From: Sanguinoderma infundibulare
Taxonomy: Eukaryota > Basidiomycota > Agaricomycetes > Polyporales > Polyporaceae
DNA: 64,000 nt
Direction: 5' to 3'
Assembly (NCBI GenBank): GCA_032821775.1
Contig: JAVLRN010000004.1
Coordinates: 1,736,001-1,800,000 of the forward strand
The translations under genes were made by a program, and so were the position numbers. Under the pieces are notes generated by a model. The model was not told the DNA's origin and did no database searches. It saw nothing but the letters and a program-made list of their open reading frames with translations. Below are positions 21,933 to 33,294 of the stretch, piece after piece (positions within the stretch are counted from its first letter, which is position 1; every line of letters begins with the position of its first letter).

Positions 21933-24300
21933 TCAGTTAAAGCGATAGCCATCCGTGACATTTTTCCACAACGTCCTGCAGTCCACCGACGCGTTCAGTC
22001 GGGACGCGAGCAAGAACGCCCCGCTCAGTTTCCTACACGTGTACATACCACAACCATCAGCTTATGCAACACACCACTGAAGAAAGCCGCGACGCACCTG
22101 TTGAGACTGTACGTCTCCCTCGGCGGCGGCGTGAGCCGATGCTTGAGCATCACAGGTATCTGCGCCCTGATCTCCGCGGTGATGTCTGCCCACGCCGAGC
22201 CATGCCCGAACCGGAACGGCTGTGTGGTCGCCGCCTTGAACGGGCTCCCGAGAAGGACCATCGACTTGACGTGCGCGTCGCGCATCACGTCGTTCTCCTC
22301 GCCCGTGAGGTATCCGAGCTTCAGGCTCCATTCCACGCACGCGTCACGGTCCTCGGCGACGGCGGCGGAGAGCAGGCGGAGCCAGCTGTCGATGAACTCC
22401 TTTGAGTACTCGCGCGTCGCGCCAAAGTCGACGAGCTCGACCTTGCGCGTGCGCGCGTTCCAGAGGAAGTTCGTCCAGTTCGGGTCCGTCTGCATCAGAC
22501 GCAGCACGAACAGCTCCCGCAGGCAGAGGTCGATGATGTGCTCCGCAATCTAGGAGAGCAGACGATCAGCTCGTCGGTAGTGAATAGACGGGTGTTCTGC
22601 TCACATCATTCCGGTCACGCTGCGAGAGCTTGTCGATGACCGACCCGCCAACGCTCACGCCATCCACCCTCTCCATGACCAGCACCCTATCCGTGCTTCC
22701 TTCCCAGACCCATGGCACCTTGAACCTCGCGTCCTCTCCGAGTTCCTGCCGGAACCGCTTCAAGAAACTCGCTTCGCGCAAGTAGTCGCACTCGTCCGCC
22801 AGCTCCTCCTTCAGAACCTTGATCGTCCGGTCGAGGAACAGCCCGGGTGGCAGCAGTTGACCCGCGGTGAGGAGCATTTTCACGTAGCCGATGTCGCTGT
22901 TGATCGAGTTAACGATGTTCGGGAATTGGACCTTGACTGCGACTGGCTCGGCCCTGCCTGTAGGTGAGGCGGAGACAGCAAGGACAGCGGAGTGTACCTG
23001 GCCTATGGAGGCTGCGGCGAAGGGGATGCGGTCAAAAGACTCAAAGTTCGACATCCACGAGGGCCCGAGCGAGTCCTGCATGACTTCCTGCAACGCGGTC
23101 AAGCAATGTAGTTGGAATCGAAGGTGAGCCGGACTTGCCTCCATCTGCCAGTCCGGCATGTAGTGCGCACTGTCCTGTACGCGGCGGAATATATCCTCTA
23201 TCTCTGGTGGGAGGATGTGGCTGTCTTGCACACATAGGACCATCAACGCCATAGAATGCGGGACACATGCGCGCCTTACGGACCTTGTATGCTCATGAAC
23301 TGGCCCAGCTTCAGCGCGGCACCGCGCATCTGCGTCAACTTTGAAACAAGGCGCTTGATGTTGCCCTCGGTCAACATGAGCGAAGGTGATGCTTGCTCGT
23401 CCGAGCTGCTCGTTGAACGACGGATAAGTTCGGAAGCGGCTCCATAGCCAAGTGATGCGGCCAGACCTGTCGGTACAGACACGTCATTACAGCCATACAT
23501 CCAAATGGCTGGTGTATGCGCACCTCCATAGTGGAAAAGACGGCCTATTCGGGAAGACGGCACCTTGGATGACTGAAGGTTTCGACTTTTCGGCCGCTCA
23601 AGTATGATTGCCTTTACGAGGCCCTTGTAAGCCCTTCACACGTTGATGAAGAGCACATATGACGCGTCGCGACGCACCTCTGCTAAGTCTGCCACGCCCG
23701 TACTTGCGGAAAGATCTCCAACGGCAGGTATCTCTGCCCTCGGCGGAGGTGGGAAGACACGAGCCGAAGGTGTGAGCGAGGACGTGTGTGTTCTTGCTGC
23801 TTCAACCGACGCGGAATATGATGTAGCTTCAACACTTCCAAGCGACGCCTGTGCTTGGGGTTCCTCGTTCGAAGGCGCTGCTCGGGTTACATCCATCGCT
23901 GGAGATTGGGAAGCATACTAGCAAGGCGATCTAAGACACGTGTTCGGTGTATACAAAGTCATGAACGCACCTCTTGTGGATTGTCAAAGGGTTGGGTAGG
24001 CTGTTCCTTCGGAAGAATGGCACTAGTAGGGAAAGCCTGCACCCGGGATGTCTCTTGTATGCGCGGTGCGGCTGCCGTCGTCTCCAGTCCTGGTTGCACC
24101 AAAGCGGTCCCCAGCTCACTCACATGAGCATCGACGTACGGGTACGACTCATCCCTCTTCCGCTTTCGAGACAGGCTCTCAGCACCGAGCACCCGACTGG
24201 TCCTTGCCAGCTGTGCGGTGCGGATTTGGGCGGCATGAGAGAGGATGTCGACGACAGAGCTAGCGACGCATAGCCAGTTGTATGCAGGTCCAGGAGGCAT
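21933..24300 (-). CDS. COQ8: COQ8-type atypical kinase (ubiquinone biosynthesis)
   Basis: Eight exons give 657 residues in a consistent frame. Family hallmarks appear in order: the KxGQ motif (QMRGAALKLGQFMSIQ, about residues 260-290), the alanine-rich loop PFAAASIGQVHSAVLAV, the AVKVQFPN lysine, ELADECDYLREA, VLVMERVDGVSVGG, MQTDPNWTNFLW and the metal-binding LVDFGATREY. COQ8/ADCK3 proteins sit on the matrix side of the mitochondrial inner membrane and support the coenzyme Q complex through ATPase or lipid-handling activity rather than protein phosphorylation. The first 250 residues are a poorly conserved linker that begins MPPGPAYNWLCVASS. The intron at 23088-23138 has a GC donor (GCAAGT). 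BTB1 follows upstream on the same strand. Confidence 0.92.
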
Positions 24301-24568
24301 TGTGTAGTGTCAAGCGAACACTGTTCAGGAAGCGGAGGACATGGTGGGTTGCGTGTGAGTTCGAGCGCGTCGTGTGCCGCGTCGTGCGCGTCCACGCCGA
24401 GGCGCACCCGAACCGAGCACGGGCGCTCCGAGCGAGAATGGCCCCGGACGTCCTTGGGCTGTATCTCTGTGGTTATACAACATGCCAGTGGTGCTTATAG
24501 ATACAGTCTGGATACAATGTACGATGTCCGGTACAGTGGCACGCCCACCGTCCCCACACTCACTGTCC

Positions 24569-26230
24569 CTATGCGTCACCATCTTCTCCCTCGTCGTCCG
24601 TGTCCGACTCCGAGTCTGACTCTTCATCCGAATCCGAGTCCGAGTCCTCATCTTCGTCGTCGTCATCGTCGTCTCCATTATTTCCCCCCGCTCCGTCCGT
24701 CTGTGTCTGCCCCTGCCCCTGCGCCTCGGACGCGGCCGCGGCAGCGGCAACCGCTGCAGCCTCCTCGGCCTCTATGCGCGCAATCTCCTCATCCGTCTTG
24801 CCCCAATGCTTCACCTCGACTTGCATCAGCGACGGCAGCTGGTCGAAGATGATCCGCTGCTGCTCCTTCTGCCTCCCGTTCTTCCCTACCATCGCGTAGC
24901 ACGCCCTGCACAGCTCCCGCTCCGAGTCCTCCTGGTCCAGCCACGGCATCCACGACCAGTCCCACCTGAGGCTGTACAGCACGTTGCTGTCCTCCAGCCC
25001 CTTCAGCATCTTCAGCAGCATCGCGCGGCACCGTTCCGCCTGCTTGCACTCCTCGTGCACGTCCTGGTGGAGGATCCTCAGCGTCGCGCGCGTGTTCCAC
25101 TCGACCAGCTTCGCCTTGCCGACGAAACACCGCGCCAGGTCCTCGGCGGAGAGCATCTCCCGTGTCCCGTCCTCGCGCACGAACCCATCCGCGATCTCGG
25201 TCCCGAGCTGGCAGCAGCCCATGAGCGCCCCGGGCAGTATCTTGTCCTGGCCGGTGAGCCGCGCGAGGTTGACGACGCCGATGCAGTGGATCCGGTCGAA
25301 CTTGGGCGGGGCGAAGACGGCCGCGTCGTCCTTCCACCAGTCGAAGTTGTCATGGAAGTAACGCTTGAGGTAGTCGAGGCAGCGCTGCATGAGCTGGTCG
25401 CATTCGTACTTGTCTGCGAGCCGGATGCATGCGGAGATCTCGTGATACGCGGGGTGGAAGCCACCGTAGCTACAGAGTTCGAGGAAGTCGATGTCAGCGA
25501 TGCTTCGGCCTTGGACCTGGAGAGCGGAGGCGTACGCGAAACTCTTTCCTACGAATACTCGCAAGAAATGGCGCAGGTCCTCCGGCGAGTCGGTGAGGTT
25601 AATCGCCACGCATGATGAATCTTGCGAGCCGCGCGGCGTATCAGAAGACGGCGGTTGAGGTATGGTTAGCATGTCTTTGAAAACACGCGAGTGGTCCGTG
25701 AGAGGGCCCTGGTAGACACGGAATTCGATCCCATTGGCGATGAGAATGATGTTGCCATCTGGGTACCATAACTCCTCGTCGCGTTGCCGGTTTTGGCATT
25801 GAGGTGACCGTGTTGGGGAAGGACAAAATGGGTCATCTGGCTGTGCCGATAGGCGGGCCTCGTCTTCCATGGGACGAGAAGATAGCCTTTCAACGAGACG
25901 ACTTTTGGAGGTATGCATGTATTCAGGTTTACGGCTGCGATCGGTGACGATGTGGTGGTCTGTCGTATGATAGGATTCGAGCGCCGGCATCGATCCCGGT
26001 ATATGCAATCCGTCCTCATAGTAGACCGCATCCGAGTTCGTCGACTCATCTCCTACCGAGTCCAGGTCGCCCGGGCCGTGCCTGAGCACCTGAGCATGTG
26101 GGAAACGATCCGTCATCCCCGTAAACAAATGGGAGAGCGACTGTGCAACGTTAGCAAAGTCAGGACAGGATCATTTGATAACGGGGATCTCAGCGAAACT
26201 GACCATGATTGATTCAACGAAGCCTAGCAT
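24569..26230 (-). CDS. BTB/POZ domain protein with long acidic tail (BTB1)
   Basis: Exons 26204-26230 and 24569-26140 give 532 residues, starting MLGFVESIM and joined in phase 0 to SLSHLFTGMTDRF. The BTB domain begins near residue 125 (DEELWYPDGNIILIANGIEF, RVYQGPLTDHSRVFKDML) and continues through SPEDLRHFLRVFVG and RLADKYECDQLMQRCLDYL. The C-terminal half (FHDNFDWWKDDAAVFAPPKF, IGVVNLARLTGQDKILPGAL) is the conserved fungal extension. The last 50 or so residues are a run of Asp, Glu and Ser. BTB domains dimerise and often dock Cullin-3, which is the family inference here. The first exon is tiny and less sure; the in-frame ATG at MTDRF is an alternative start. Confidence 0.8.
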
Positions 26231-27044
26231 CCTCGAAATGTTGTCTTTAATGAGCAGTTGGAGCCGGTGCGGGGACTGTGCACGGTAGCGCTGGAGGCAG
26301 CAGGTTGACCACGGGACGGCGTGGAGGTGGATAAGGGAAGGACACCGCCTCAAGCGACGGGATTAGGGAGCTGGCGAGTGGGTGAGGCCTCTTTAGTGAA
26401 AGTTGGAGGAGAAGCTTAAGTCCAACGAGGAGAGGGGCGATCTGGGACTGGTAGACAAATGTCCAGCGATTAGAGTCAAAACGCCTTCGAAATCCGAGTC
26501 CTCGGTTCGAAATGTGTATATCTCCCGGTCGTTCTAGATCTAGAGAAAGGCAGGCCCGAGTCCAGGTTATGTCGTGGTAGGGAAGGTGGCAGTGGCCCGC
26601 AGAGTCGTGCGACGCCGATCTATGCCGATCCAGCGATTGACTGGGCCGGTGAATCGGCCCGGGCACCGGCGCCCGCCAGCCAGCGGGAGCCGGGCACGCG
26701 AACGCATGTCTGTTCAACTTTAATTGACTCGCTACGTTACTACTCGTCCTCCTCCGGGAATCCTCATTAGTATTGCTCGGCCCGTCGACAGGAATGAGCC
26801 ACCGTGGCGAACCGTCCGGAACTGTCTCCTCTCGCCGGCTGAATGCCATTGATTCTGAAGGCCACACAGGGAATGCATACGTGTGCTGAGCTCGACACAT
26901 CCATACACTCTGCAACGACGACAGCGTTCACTGAAATTCACGCGCCGGTCGCTGTCCCTCCCTAGGCCTCCCGAGCCATGCATCAGGCCGCAGGGCTGAC
27001 CCATCGTACCGGTCGCTCTGCCCGTGTCGTCGAAACAAACAAAC
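26231..27044. other. Intergenic region between BTB1 and X4
   Basis: It holds the presumed BTB1 promoter. A minus-strand open frame at 26247-26915 has no recognisable features and I do not consider it a gene. Confidence 0.5.
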
Positions 27045-27386
27045 AAAGTGTGAACCGCATCCGTTCATAAGGCGATTTATGCCCGAAACCGAGATACGAA
27101 ATTACATGTAAGGCGCAGGGCGGTAAGATGGTAAGATGGTGCAAGAGTGACAAGTCATAATGGGCCAACCCAAGAGCCACAGCCCCAACTAGAGAGCCCA
27201 CAATTCCATGGATATATGAGAAGATGGTCTCCAAAGTGTCGTGTTCCGTATGCAAGATGCTGTCGCCATGAAACCGTGCCGCGTGCGAAATGAAAGTAAC
27301 TTCGCGTCCCGCCCCTCTCATCTGCTGCAGGATCTCCTCAAAGGAGAGCCCCGGCTGAGGCTCTCACGCCCGGAGAAGATCTCCCA
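27045..27386 (-). repeat. 3' flank block of family X, copy 4
   Basis: Reversed copy of the shared downstream sequence (CCATGGATATATGAGAAGATGG, GAGCCACAGCCCCAACTAGAGA, ACGAAATTACATGTAAGGCG on the plus strand). Similarity ends near 27045, beside an AAACAAACAAACAAA stretch. Confidence 0.6.
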
Positions 27387-28393
27387 CTACAATCTGCGTG
27401 GGGAGGTGCGCCGCGTCCGCGGAGGCAAAGGGGCAGTGCAATAGCCTTTGAGCGGCATAGAGGACGCCTCGTAGATGCCGAGTGCGGTGCAGAGGTAGGC
27501 CTGTTCCTTCTCCGAGAAGTCAGAGGAGGAAGGGCTGTACGAGTACGTGGGGAGGTCCTCAATCGGGATGCCGAAGAGGCGGCGGGGTGTACTGGAAGTG
27601 TCTTCATCCGTAGCTTGCGTTCCTTCGGCAAGGTCCCAGGCGGAGAGCGATGGGGGCATGAATGGCGCGTGGACCGGAGCATCCGTGACGATGGAAGACG
27701 AGGAGAGAGTGGGAGAGAAGGTGGAACTAGATGTCGACCCGGAGGACCGGGAGGGTAGGGTGGCTAGTCGCGCAGCCGGCCAGTCGAAGGCGTCTGAGCA
27801 CGAAGAGATAGATGACGCAGAGGAGCGATTTCCGAGGGAAGGGAGGGGCCTGAGAGGACCGCGGGAAGGGGAAGGGGAAGGGAGGCTGGCAGCTAGAGAG
27901 ATATCCGACAGGGTCGACGATGAGAAGAGATGGCTGATCCGGAAGACTAGAGACGAGTTCTGAGAGAACGATGAGCGATACGACTTGTGAGCCGGGTGAG
28001 AAGCCGGTTCTAGCTCTCGCATGACATCGCAAGAGGTTTGGAAGAGAGGAAGAACGAGGAAGCCGAAGTAGGCAGCGGTGCGGAACGGGACGGCGAACGC
28101 GTAAGAGAGGATCCGGAAGAGAATGTTGGGGATAAATGAGTGGATGATAGCCAAAGCCGCGGCAATCGCGGTGTGGGGGAGCCTCAATGCGGAGGTTATG
28201 CAAGCGAAGATGAAGAATCTGCGTGTATGCTAAGAGGTTTGCGGAGGGGGGACCGCATTGGAAACGCTTACCCGAAGCTGCGAATGAAGGAGGCGAGGAC
28301 GAAAAGAAGGCCAAATGTCGAGAAGAGAGACTGGGTGGAGGCCAGCAAGAAGGATGCCATGAACGAGATGATTGACTTGATCGTCCAGTACAT
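27387..28393 (-). CDS. Family X protein, copy 4 (X4)
   Basis: Exons 28272-28393 (122 nt) and 27387-28218 give 317 residues. The start MYWTIKSIISFMASFLLAS and exon end SFIRSFG match the other copies. Hydrophobic stretches include LRLPHTAIAAALAIIHSF and LSYAFAVPFRTAAYFGFLVL. The core reads AWDLAEGTQATDED, RRLFGIPIEDLPTYSYS, KEQAYLCTALGIYEASS and PLKGYCTAPLPPRTRRT. It is the most diverged full-length copy but shows no stop or frameshift, which suggests selection to keep the reading frame. It lies between BTB1 and the BTB2 pseudogene, as if inserted into an older BTB array. Confidence 0.85.
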
Positions 28394-28690
28394 GGTTAGA
28401 TGATGATGAGGGCGGGAGAGCGAGGGAAGGAAGGGTCGAGGGGAGGACTTCGACGGGCGAAGGAAGGAAGGGATGAGGACTCGTCGCGTAAGGGTGGGTG
28501 TTATGTACCTTGGAGGTACGGGGCTGACGATTGGGACCGAACAAAGGTCAGCCACGTCGCGGTGGCCGTGGAGATCGGGCCTGCGATGGTACGAGGCTGT
28601 CATCCATTGCGAGCGCACCTTGAACGGAATCATTCTGGAGCCGGATGACCACCAGACGCGTCTTCATGGCGAGGATATTTGCTGTCCGTG
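28394..28690 (-). repeat. 5' flank and promoter block of family X, copy 4
   Basis: On the minus strand it contains ATGAAGACGCGTCTGGTGGT, GTTCAAG/GTGCGC, the ACCTTTGTTCGGTCCCAATC block and a GTACATAACACCCAC element before a pyrimidine-rich leader. Beyond 28740 I see no shared sequence and no gene up to 29060. Confidence 0.7.
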
Positions 28691-29059
28691 TTGGTAGTGT
28701 GGGGGTTGTCCCTCGTCATTACGCGATAATGTTGGAAGGCTCCGGAAGTACTCCGAAGACATTGTCGAGTGTCAAGAACGCATAGCAGAGAGGGCGCGGG
28801 GTGGTGTTGAACGTTGAAGGTTGAAGGTTCAAGGGACGACCTGGCAGTGGAATGTTTCCTGACATTTAATCCTTCGGTGCGAGTTGCGTCCGGGTCCTGA
28901 TCCGAGCTAATCGGGCTGCCTTAGCGCCCATCATGTAGCAGGCCAGCCGCGTTGGGCCAGCTCGCGCAAGTCTAAGTACAGACCAAAGCTTCAGATACAA
29001 TAGCCAAATGGTGTACTGGAAGCGGAAACAATATTATCAGGCAACCCCCTCCTCCCCAC

Positions 29060-29690
29060 TTGGCTGAGGCTCAGATTCCGAGGAGTCCGATCATCGATAG
29101 TAGTATTTCAAATATCTTCCCCACCTTCTTGTAGCAGCTGTTACATAGCTCTTGGTCCTTCTCCATGTTGTCGATGTACGGCGTCCACGACCCGTCCCGC
29201 AAGCTACACATCAAGTTGGGCCTTGCGAGGTCCTTGATGAGCTCTGATCATCTCCGGCAGGAACGCACGGCACTACTCCGGCCGCGTGCAGCCCGGTGCG
29301 ATGTCTTGGCGCAGGACCCGGAGTGTCGCCTGCGCATTGACCTCAATGAGCTTCGTCTTCCCGATGAAGCATCGCGTGAGGTCATCCCGCGAGAGCGTCA
29401 TCCTCGCGCGCGAAGCCGTCCGCGATTTCGAGCTCGAGCTGGCAGCACGCCATGAGCGCACCGGGGAGGATGACTTCCTCGCGCGTGAGCCGCGCAAGGT
29501 TGACGACGCCGATCGCGTGGATGTCTTCGAACTCGGGCGGGCGGAAGACGTTGTCTGCGTCGCACCAGAGCTCGAAGTCGTCGTGGTAGAAGAACTTCAA
29601 GAAGTATTCCAGGCTGCGCTCGACAGTTACAGTGCCGTAACCATCGATACAGCCTGCAGGATGCGAATCAAAGATCGGAAATGCACGTTA
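29060..29690 (-). pseudogene. BTB-family pseudogene (BTB2), 5' truncated
   Basis: The stretch FYHDDFELWCDADNVFRPPE, FEDIHAIGVVNLARLTREE and LPGALMACCQLELEIADGFA matches BTB1 residue by residue in its C-terminal half. The frame then breaks: after EDDALAG comes TGA, while the expected DDLTRCFIGKTKLIEVNAQA continues in another frame. A stop follows CTRPE, and after it LMCSLRDGSWTPYIDNMEKD lies in yet another frame. The BTB domain itself, expected upstream of 29690, is absent. It is a dead remnant between X4 and BTB3. Confidence 0.8.
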
Positions 29691-30072
29691 GGCCGACGTG
29701 GCATAAGTAGATACTAGTACTCGTGGTCGGAAAAGCGCAAGTCATTGGTGAAGCGGATGCAATATTTACTGTGCAACGCCGTAGCGTCAACAAAATAACC
29801 CGACCGGTCCAGCGGATCTCTTGCCAAGCACACAAGCGTCAGATCTCCAACTCAATGCCTCAAGAAATTTTGATCAAGAGAGGTAACCGTAAGTCAACAC
29901 ATATACTACACAAGTTCTGCTACGCTAACTTACACAGACGACTGGTTCTAGAGCAGCATAGATTCCACGTGCAACACCAATATTCGTTTGTAGATTGATA
30001 TTCCTTCTTTTCGCAGCAAGCAACTTCTGAACATGCGAATAGGTTCTTCGCTTCACCCGTCTTGAAAAGCAA

Positions 30073-32365
30073 TCACTGGGCGGTAGCGGTGGGCGCCGTG
30101 GCCCACCCCTCGACAGACACGCCCATCAGCTCAGGCAACCTTCCGAAAATCTTGCGTTGCTCCTCCAGCTGCCGCCCGAAACATTTCGGGCACAGTCCGC
30201 GATCCGCCTCAAGGTCTGGCGCGACATCTCCAGACCCCAGCAGGTACGCGCTTCTCGAGCTAAGCGAGAGGGACAGGTCCCAGCGGAGGCACTGCAGCTC
30301 GTTCGCGACACGGCCGCCGTCGCCGCTCGCACTGTCCGAGTCGACCAGCTCCGTGAGGAAGCGCTCCAGCGCGGCCTTGCAGCGCGTAGGACGCTTGCAT
30401 TCGTCCGAGATCATGTGGGAGCGAAGGGTTTGGGCCGTGAGTACACAGGCTCCGAGCAGCTTCGTCTTGCCTGTGAAGCATCGCCCGAGATCAGCCTGGG
30501 ACAACATTTCCTTCGTGCCGTCCTCGCGCGTGAAACCATCAAGGAGCTCTGCTCCGAGCGTGCAGCAACGCATGAGGGCGATCGGGAGAAGGGCATCTCC
30601 CTCTTTGCCAAGGAAGCGCGCGAGGTTGACGACGCCGATCGCGTGGATGGGCTCGAAGAATGGAGGGTCGACCCCGGATAGCTTCATCCATGCGTTGAAG
30701 TCGGCGACGTAGAACTTCTTGAGGTAGTCCACGCTACGCTGGAGCAGCTTCTGGGCTTGGTACTTGAGTCCAAAGCGGATGTGTGCGGATATCTCGCCGA
30801 ATGATGGCTCGACGCTGTCGAACAGAGAGATTTATCAGTATACGAAAAGAACACGCCAAAAGAGACGAAAGCGTACCGAGCGCCGCCACCTGTCAAGAAG
30901 CGAAGGACGTGTCGAAGATCAGCTGGAGCATTGCCTGACATATGCACGATGGCGCCGGGCGGGTATCGGGCGAAGAGTTCCTTGAGGATAGGTGACTGTG
31001 CTACCAATGGGCCCTTGTACACGCGGAACTCCACTCCCGAGGTGGCCATGCGGATGTTACCATCTTCATACCAAAATTCGCTATCCCGCTGGGCAACGCC
31101 GCCAGAAATAGGAAGGTAGCTACCAAGCCATGCATAGGGGGCAGCCGACGAGTTGGAGAGAGCATTAGCAGCAATCGGAGGTGTAACATGGCAGGTTTGA
31201 GCCGTGTTCTGGGGCCCGGGTCCAGGAGCTGAGAGTGGATAGGGATTCATAGCGAAAGGCGGCCCGGGTCTGTAGTAGTAGTAGTTAAAAGGCCTAGGTG
31301 GTGCAGGAGCCGGAGGAGGGATGACCTGAGGAAGATCCGGAGATGGGGCGGGTTCAGGTGGGAACAACGGTTGAACTACCCGTGCCGGCACCCTGTTAGG
31401 CAGATTGTTGGCATTGGCTAATCAAGTGAGCAAAGTTAGATTGGTCGCCAAATACCGCCAGCGCAATCAGACGTACACGATATCAGGGGATTCCCAAACA
31501 GAACCGTTGGGTAAGGAGGCTGAGGAACAGGAACAGGAGGTGGAACCAGCACGATGTTGGTAGATGGGGCTCGCGACGATATGCTGGCCGTGGCCGGCCT
31601 ACTCTCATGATCTTGGAAAGATTCTGAGCGCAACGAGCATCGTGAGTCGTACACAGATTGTTCTGGGATGGAAGACTGGGATGGGGTGCGCTGCGCTGGT
31701 GCAGTTGTTGTGATGGGCCTCGGCGGATGATATCCTTGAACAGCTTCTGAGCTCGACAAATGCCATCCACCAGAAGGTGTGTGTGCTGATTGCAGAGATA
31801 AAATCAGATCCGTTAATGATTGTAAATTGACAATCGAGAACGTACTGGGCATGGCCTCAGCCTGAGCGATTGATTGTAGTCGGGACTGTCCATTCGCACG
31901 CTTCGGGTTTGACAGCGGAGAAGCGTCAGTCAGCACATTGTGGTGCTGTGGGGGAGAACTTTGAACACTTGAGTCATCGTCGGGTGGAGGAGGGTTCGCC
32001 GGAGGACAAAAGTCCCAAAATCCTGGGACGCGGATGGGGGCCGAATCCGGTGACGGTCGAAAGAAATAACCTCCATGACTCGGATCAGGAAGGGCCGGAG
32101 GCATTTGAGACGGCGGGAAAGAGAGGTGACTGTCGGCCAAATTGAGCTTCTCCACCGCTGTAGAAACCTCCGATAGGTCCTGAGACGGTGCTTGCCCTAC
32201 CGTGCGAGGATCCGCGTTTCCTTCTGTGGTATATGGAGGATCGAGAGGTGCGAATGGCTGGAAGGGATAAAACTGGACGAAAACCGGAGATGACGACTGA
32301 GAGTTCATCTCACTATAGGCCTCAGAGCCTCCAGATGAGGTAAACGGAGGCGGCATAGAGGTCAT
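30073..32365 (-). CDS. BTB/POZ domain protein with proline-rich N-terminus (BTB3)
   Basis: Four exons (31846-32365, 31479-31785, 30877-31392, 30073-30814) give 694 residues in frame. The first 350 or so residues are low-complexity Pro/Ser/Gln (QSSPPQHHNV, VPPPVPVPQPPYPT, PPAPAPPRPFNYYYY). The BTB domain begins at RDSEFWYEDGNIRMATSGVE, FRVYKGPLVAQSPILKELF, followed by APADLRHVLRFLTGG and LKYQAQKLLQRSVDYLKKFY. The C-terminal extension keeps PIHAIGVVNLARFLGKEG and TREDGTKEMLSQADLGRCF, which match BTB1. It is probably a dimerising adaptor or transcription-related factor; substrates are unknown. The second intron acceptor is chosen to keep frame. Confidence 0.8.
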
Positions 32366-33294
32366 TGGCCGGCCGCGGAGTACTTGCTGGCTAGCAGTTG
32401 GCCGAGAGTGTCAAGTGTCTGACTGGAAGGAACGATTGAGACTATGGTCGCTCGCTGGCCACCGCATAACGATAAGTCAGAGTCTGGACTGGGATAAGAG
32501 TGATAATTATGATAAACGAACCTCTTCAGGTTGGAGAGGGCCTCCTTTCCTCGAGGTCGACGTGGTTCGACAGCAAGGAAGGGTGAAACAAGCGCTGAGA
32601 GTATTTGGGTGCTTAAAAGTAGGTTCATTCAACCATCAGTCGCGTGACCAAGGGATGTCGATCAAAGTCTATACGCCCCCATCCTATAGCCTCAGGACGA
32701 TTGGTCGTCATTTTACGGATTCCCTTAGCTTATCATAGACCTGTTATCAAGTTGCGTTCAATGTACACCCCCGGGCCAATCAGGGCGTTGTCCTGTAAGA
32801 TCATCTTCACAATAGGTCTCATTCGGATTTATGTATCATAGAAGCCCACCACAATTGAACGCGGCCAATGCGTAGGCAGGGTTCAAGACGAGGTAAAGCA
32901 CCATCGGAGTCCCAGAGGCACTGCAGCAGCATATTCGCCACTTTGGCTAAGGACGGACTCATCCACCGATGATCAACAAGCTGGGAACAAGGAGGTCTCT
33001 AAATAAAGTTATATCCTGTGCAACATACAGTAAGATATCTTTATCTTGACTACTCTACAAGTGGCATGATTGCTCCAGTGCGTGCGAGTGTACTGTGTGA
33101 TTACTTGCGTGGTTGTGGCATATATGCGTGTGATGACGACGGACGAGCAAACGACAGCAATGCATAACGAATTATCCAAGCCCAGACATCCTCCTTTGAT
33201 CCCCGATACCCACACACCGTCCCGAATCAGATCATGACAATGACATGAATGCGAGAGATAGAGTCCAAGTCCACGACCGACAGCAACCCAGATC
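32366..33294. other. Intergenic region upstream of BTB3
   Basis: No coding sequence was recognised. It probably holds the BTB3 promoter and the MFS gene 3' region. Confidence 0.5.

Noticed and set aside
26247..26915. 222-codon minus-strand open frame upstream of BTB1
   Set aside because: Mixed composition and no motif; it overlaps the presumed BTB1 promoter and its tiny first exon.
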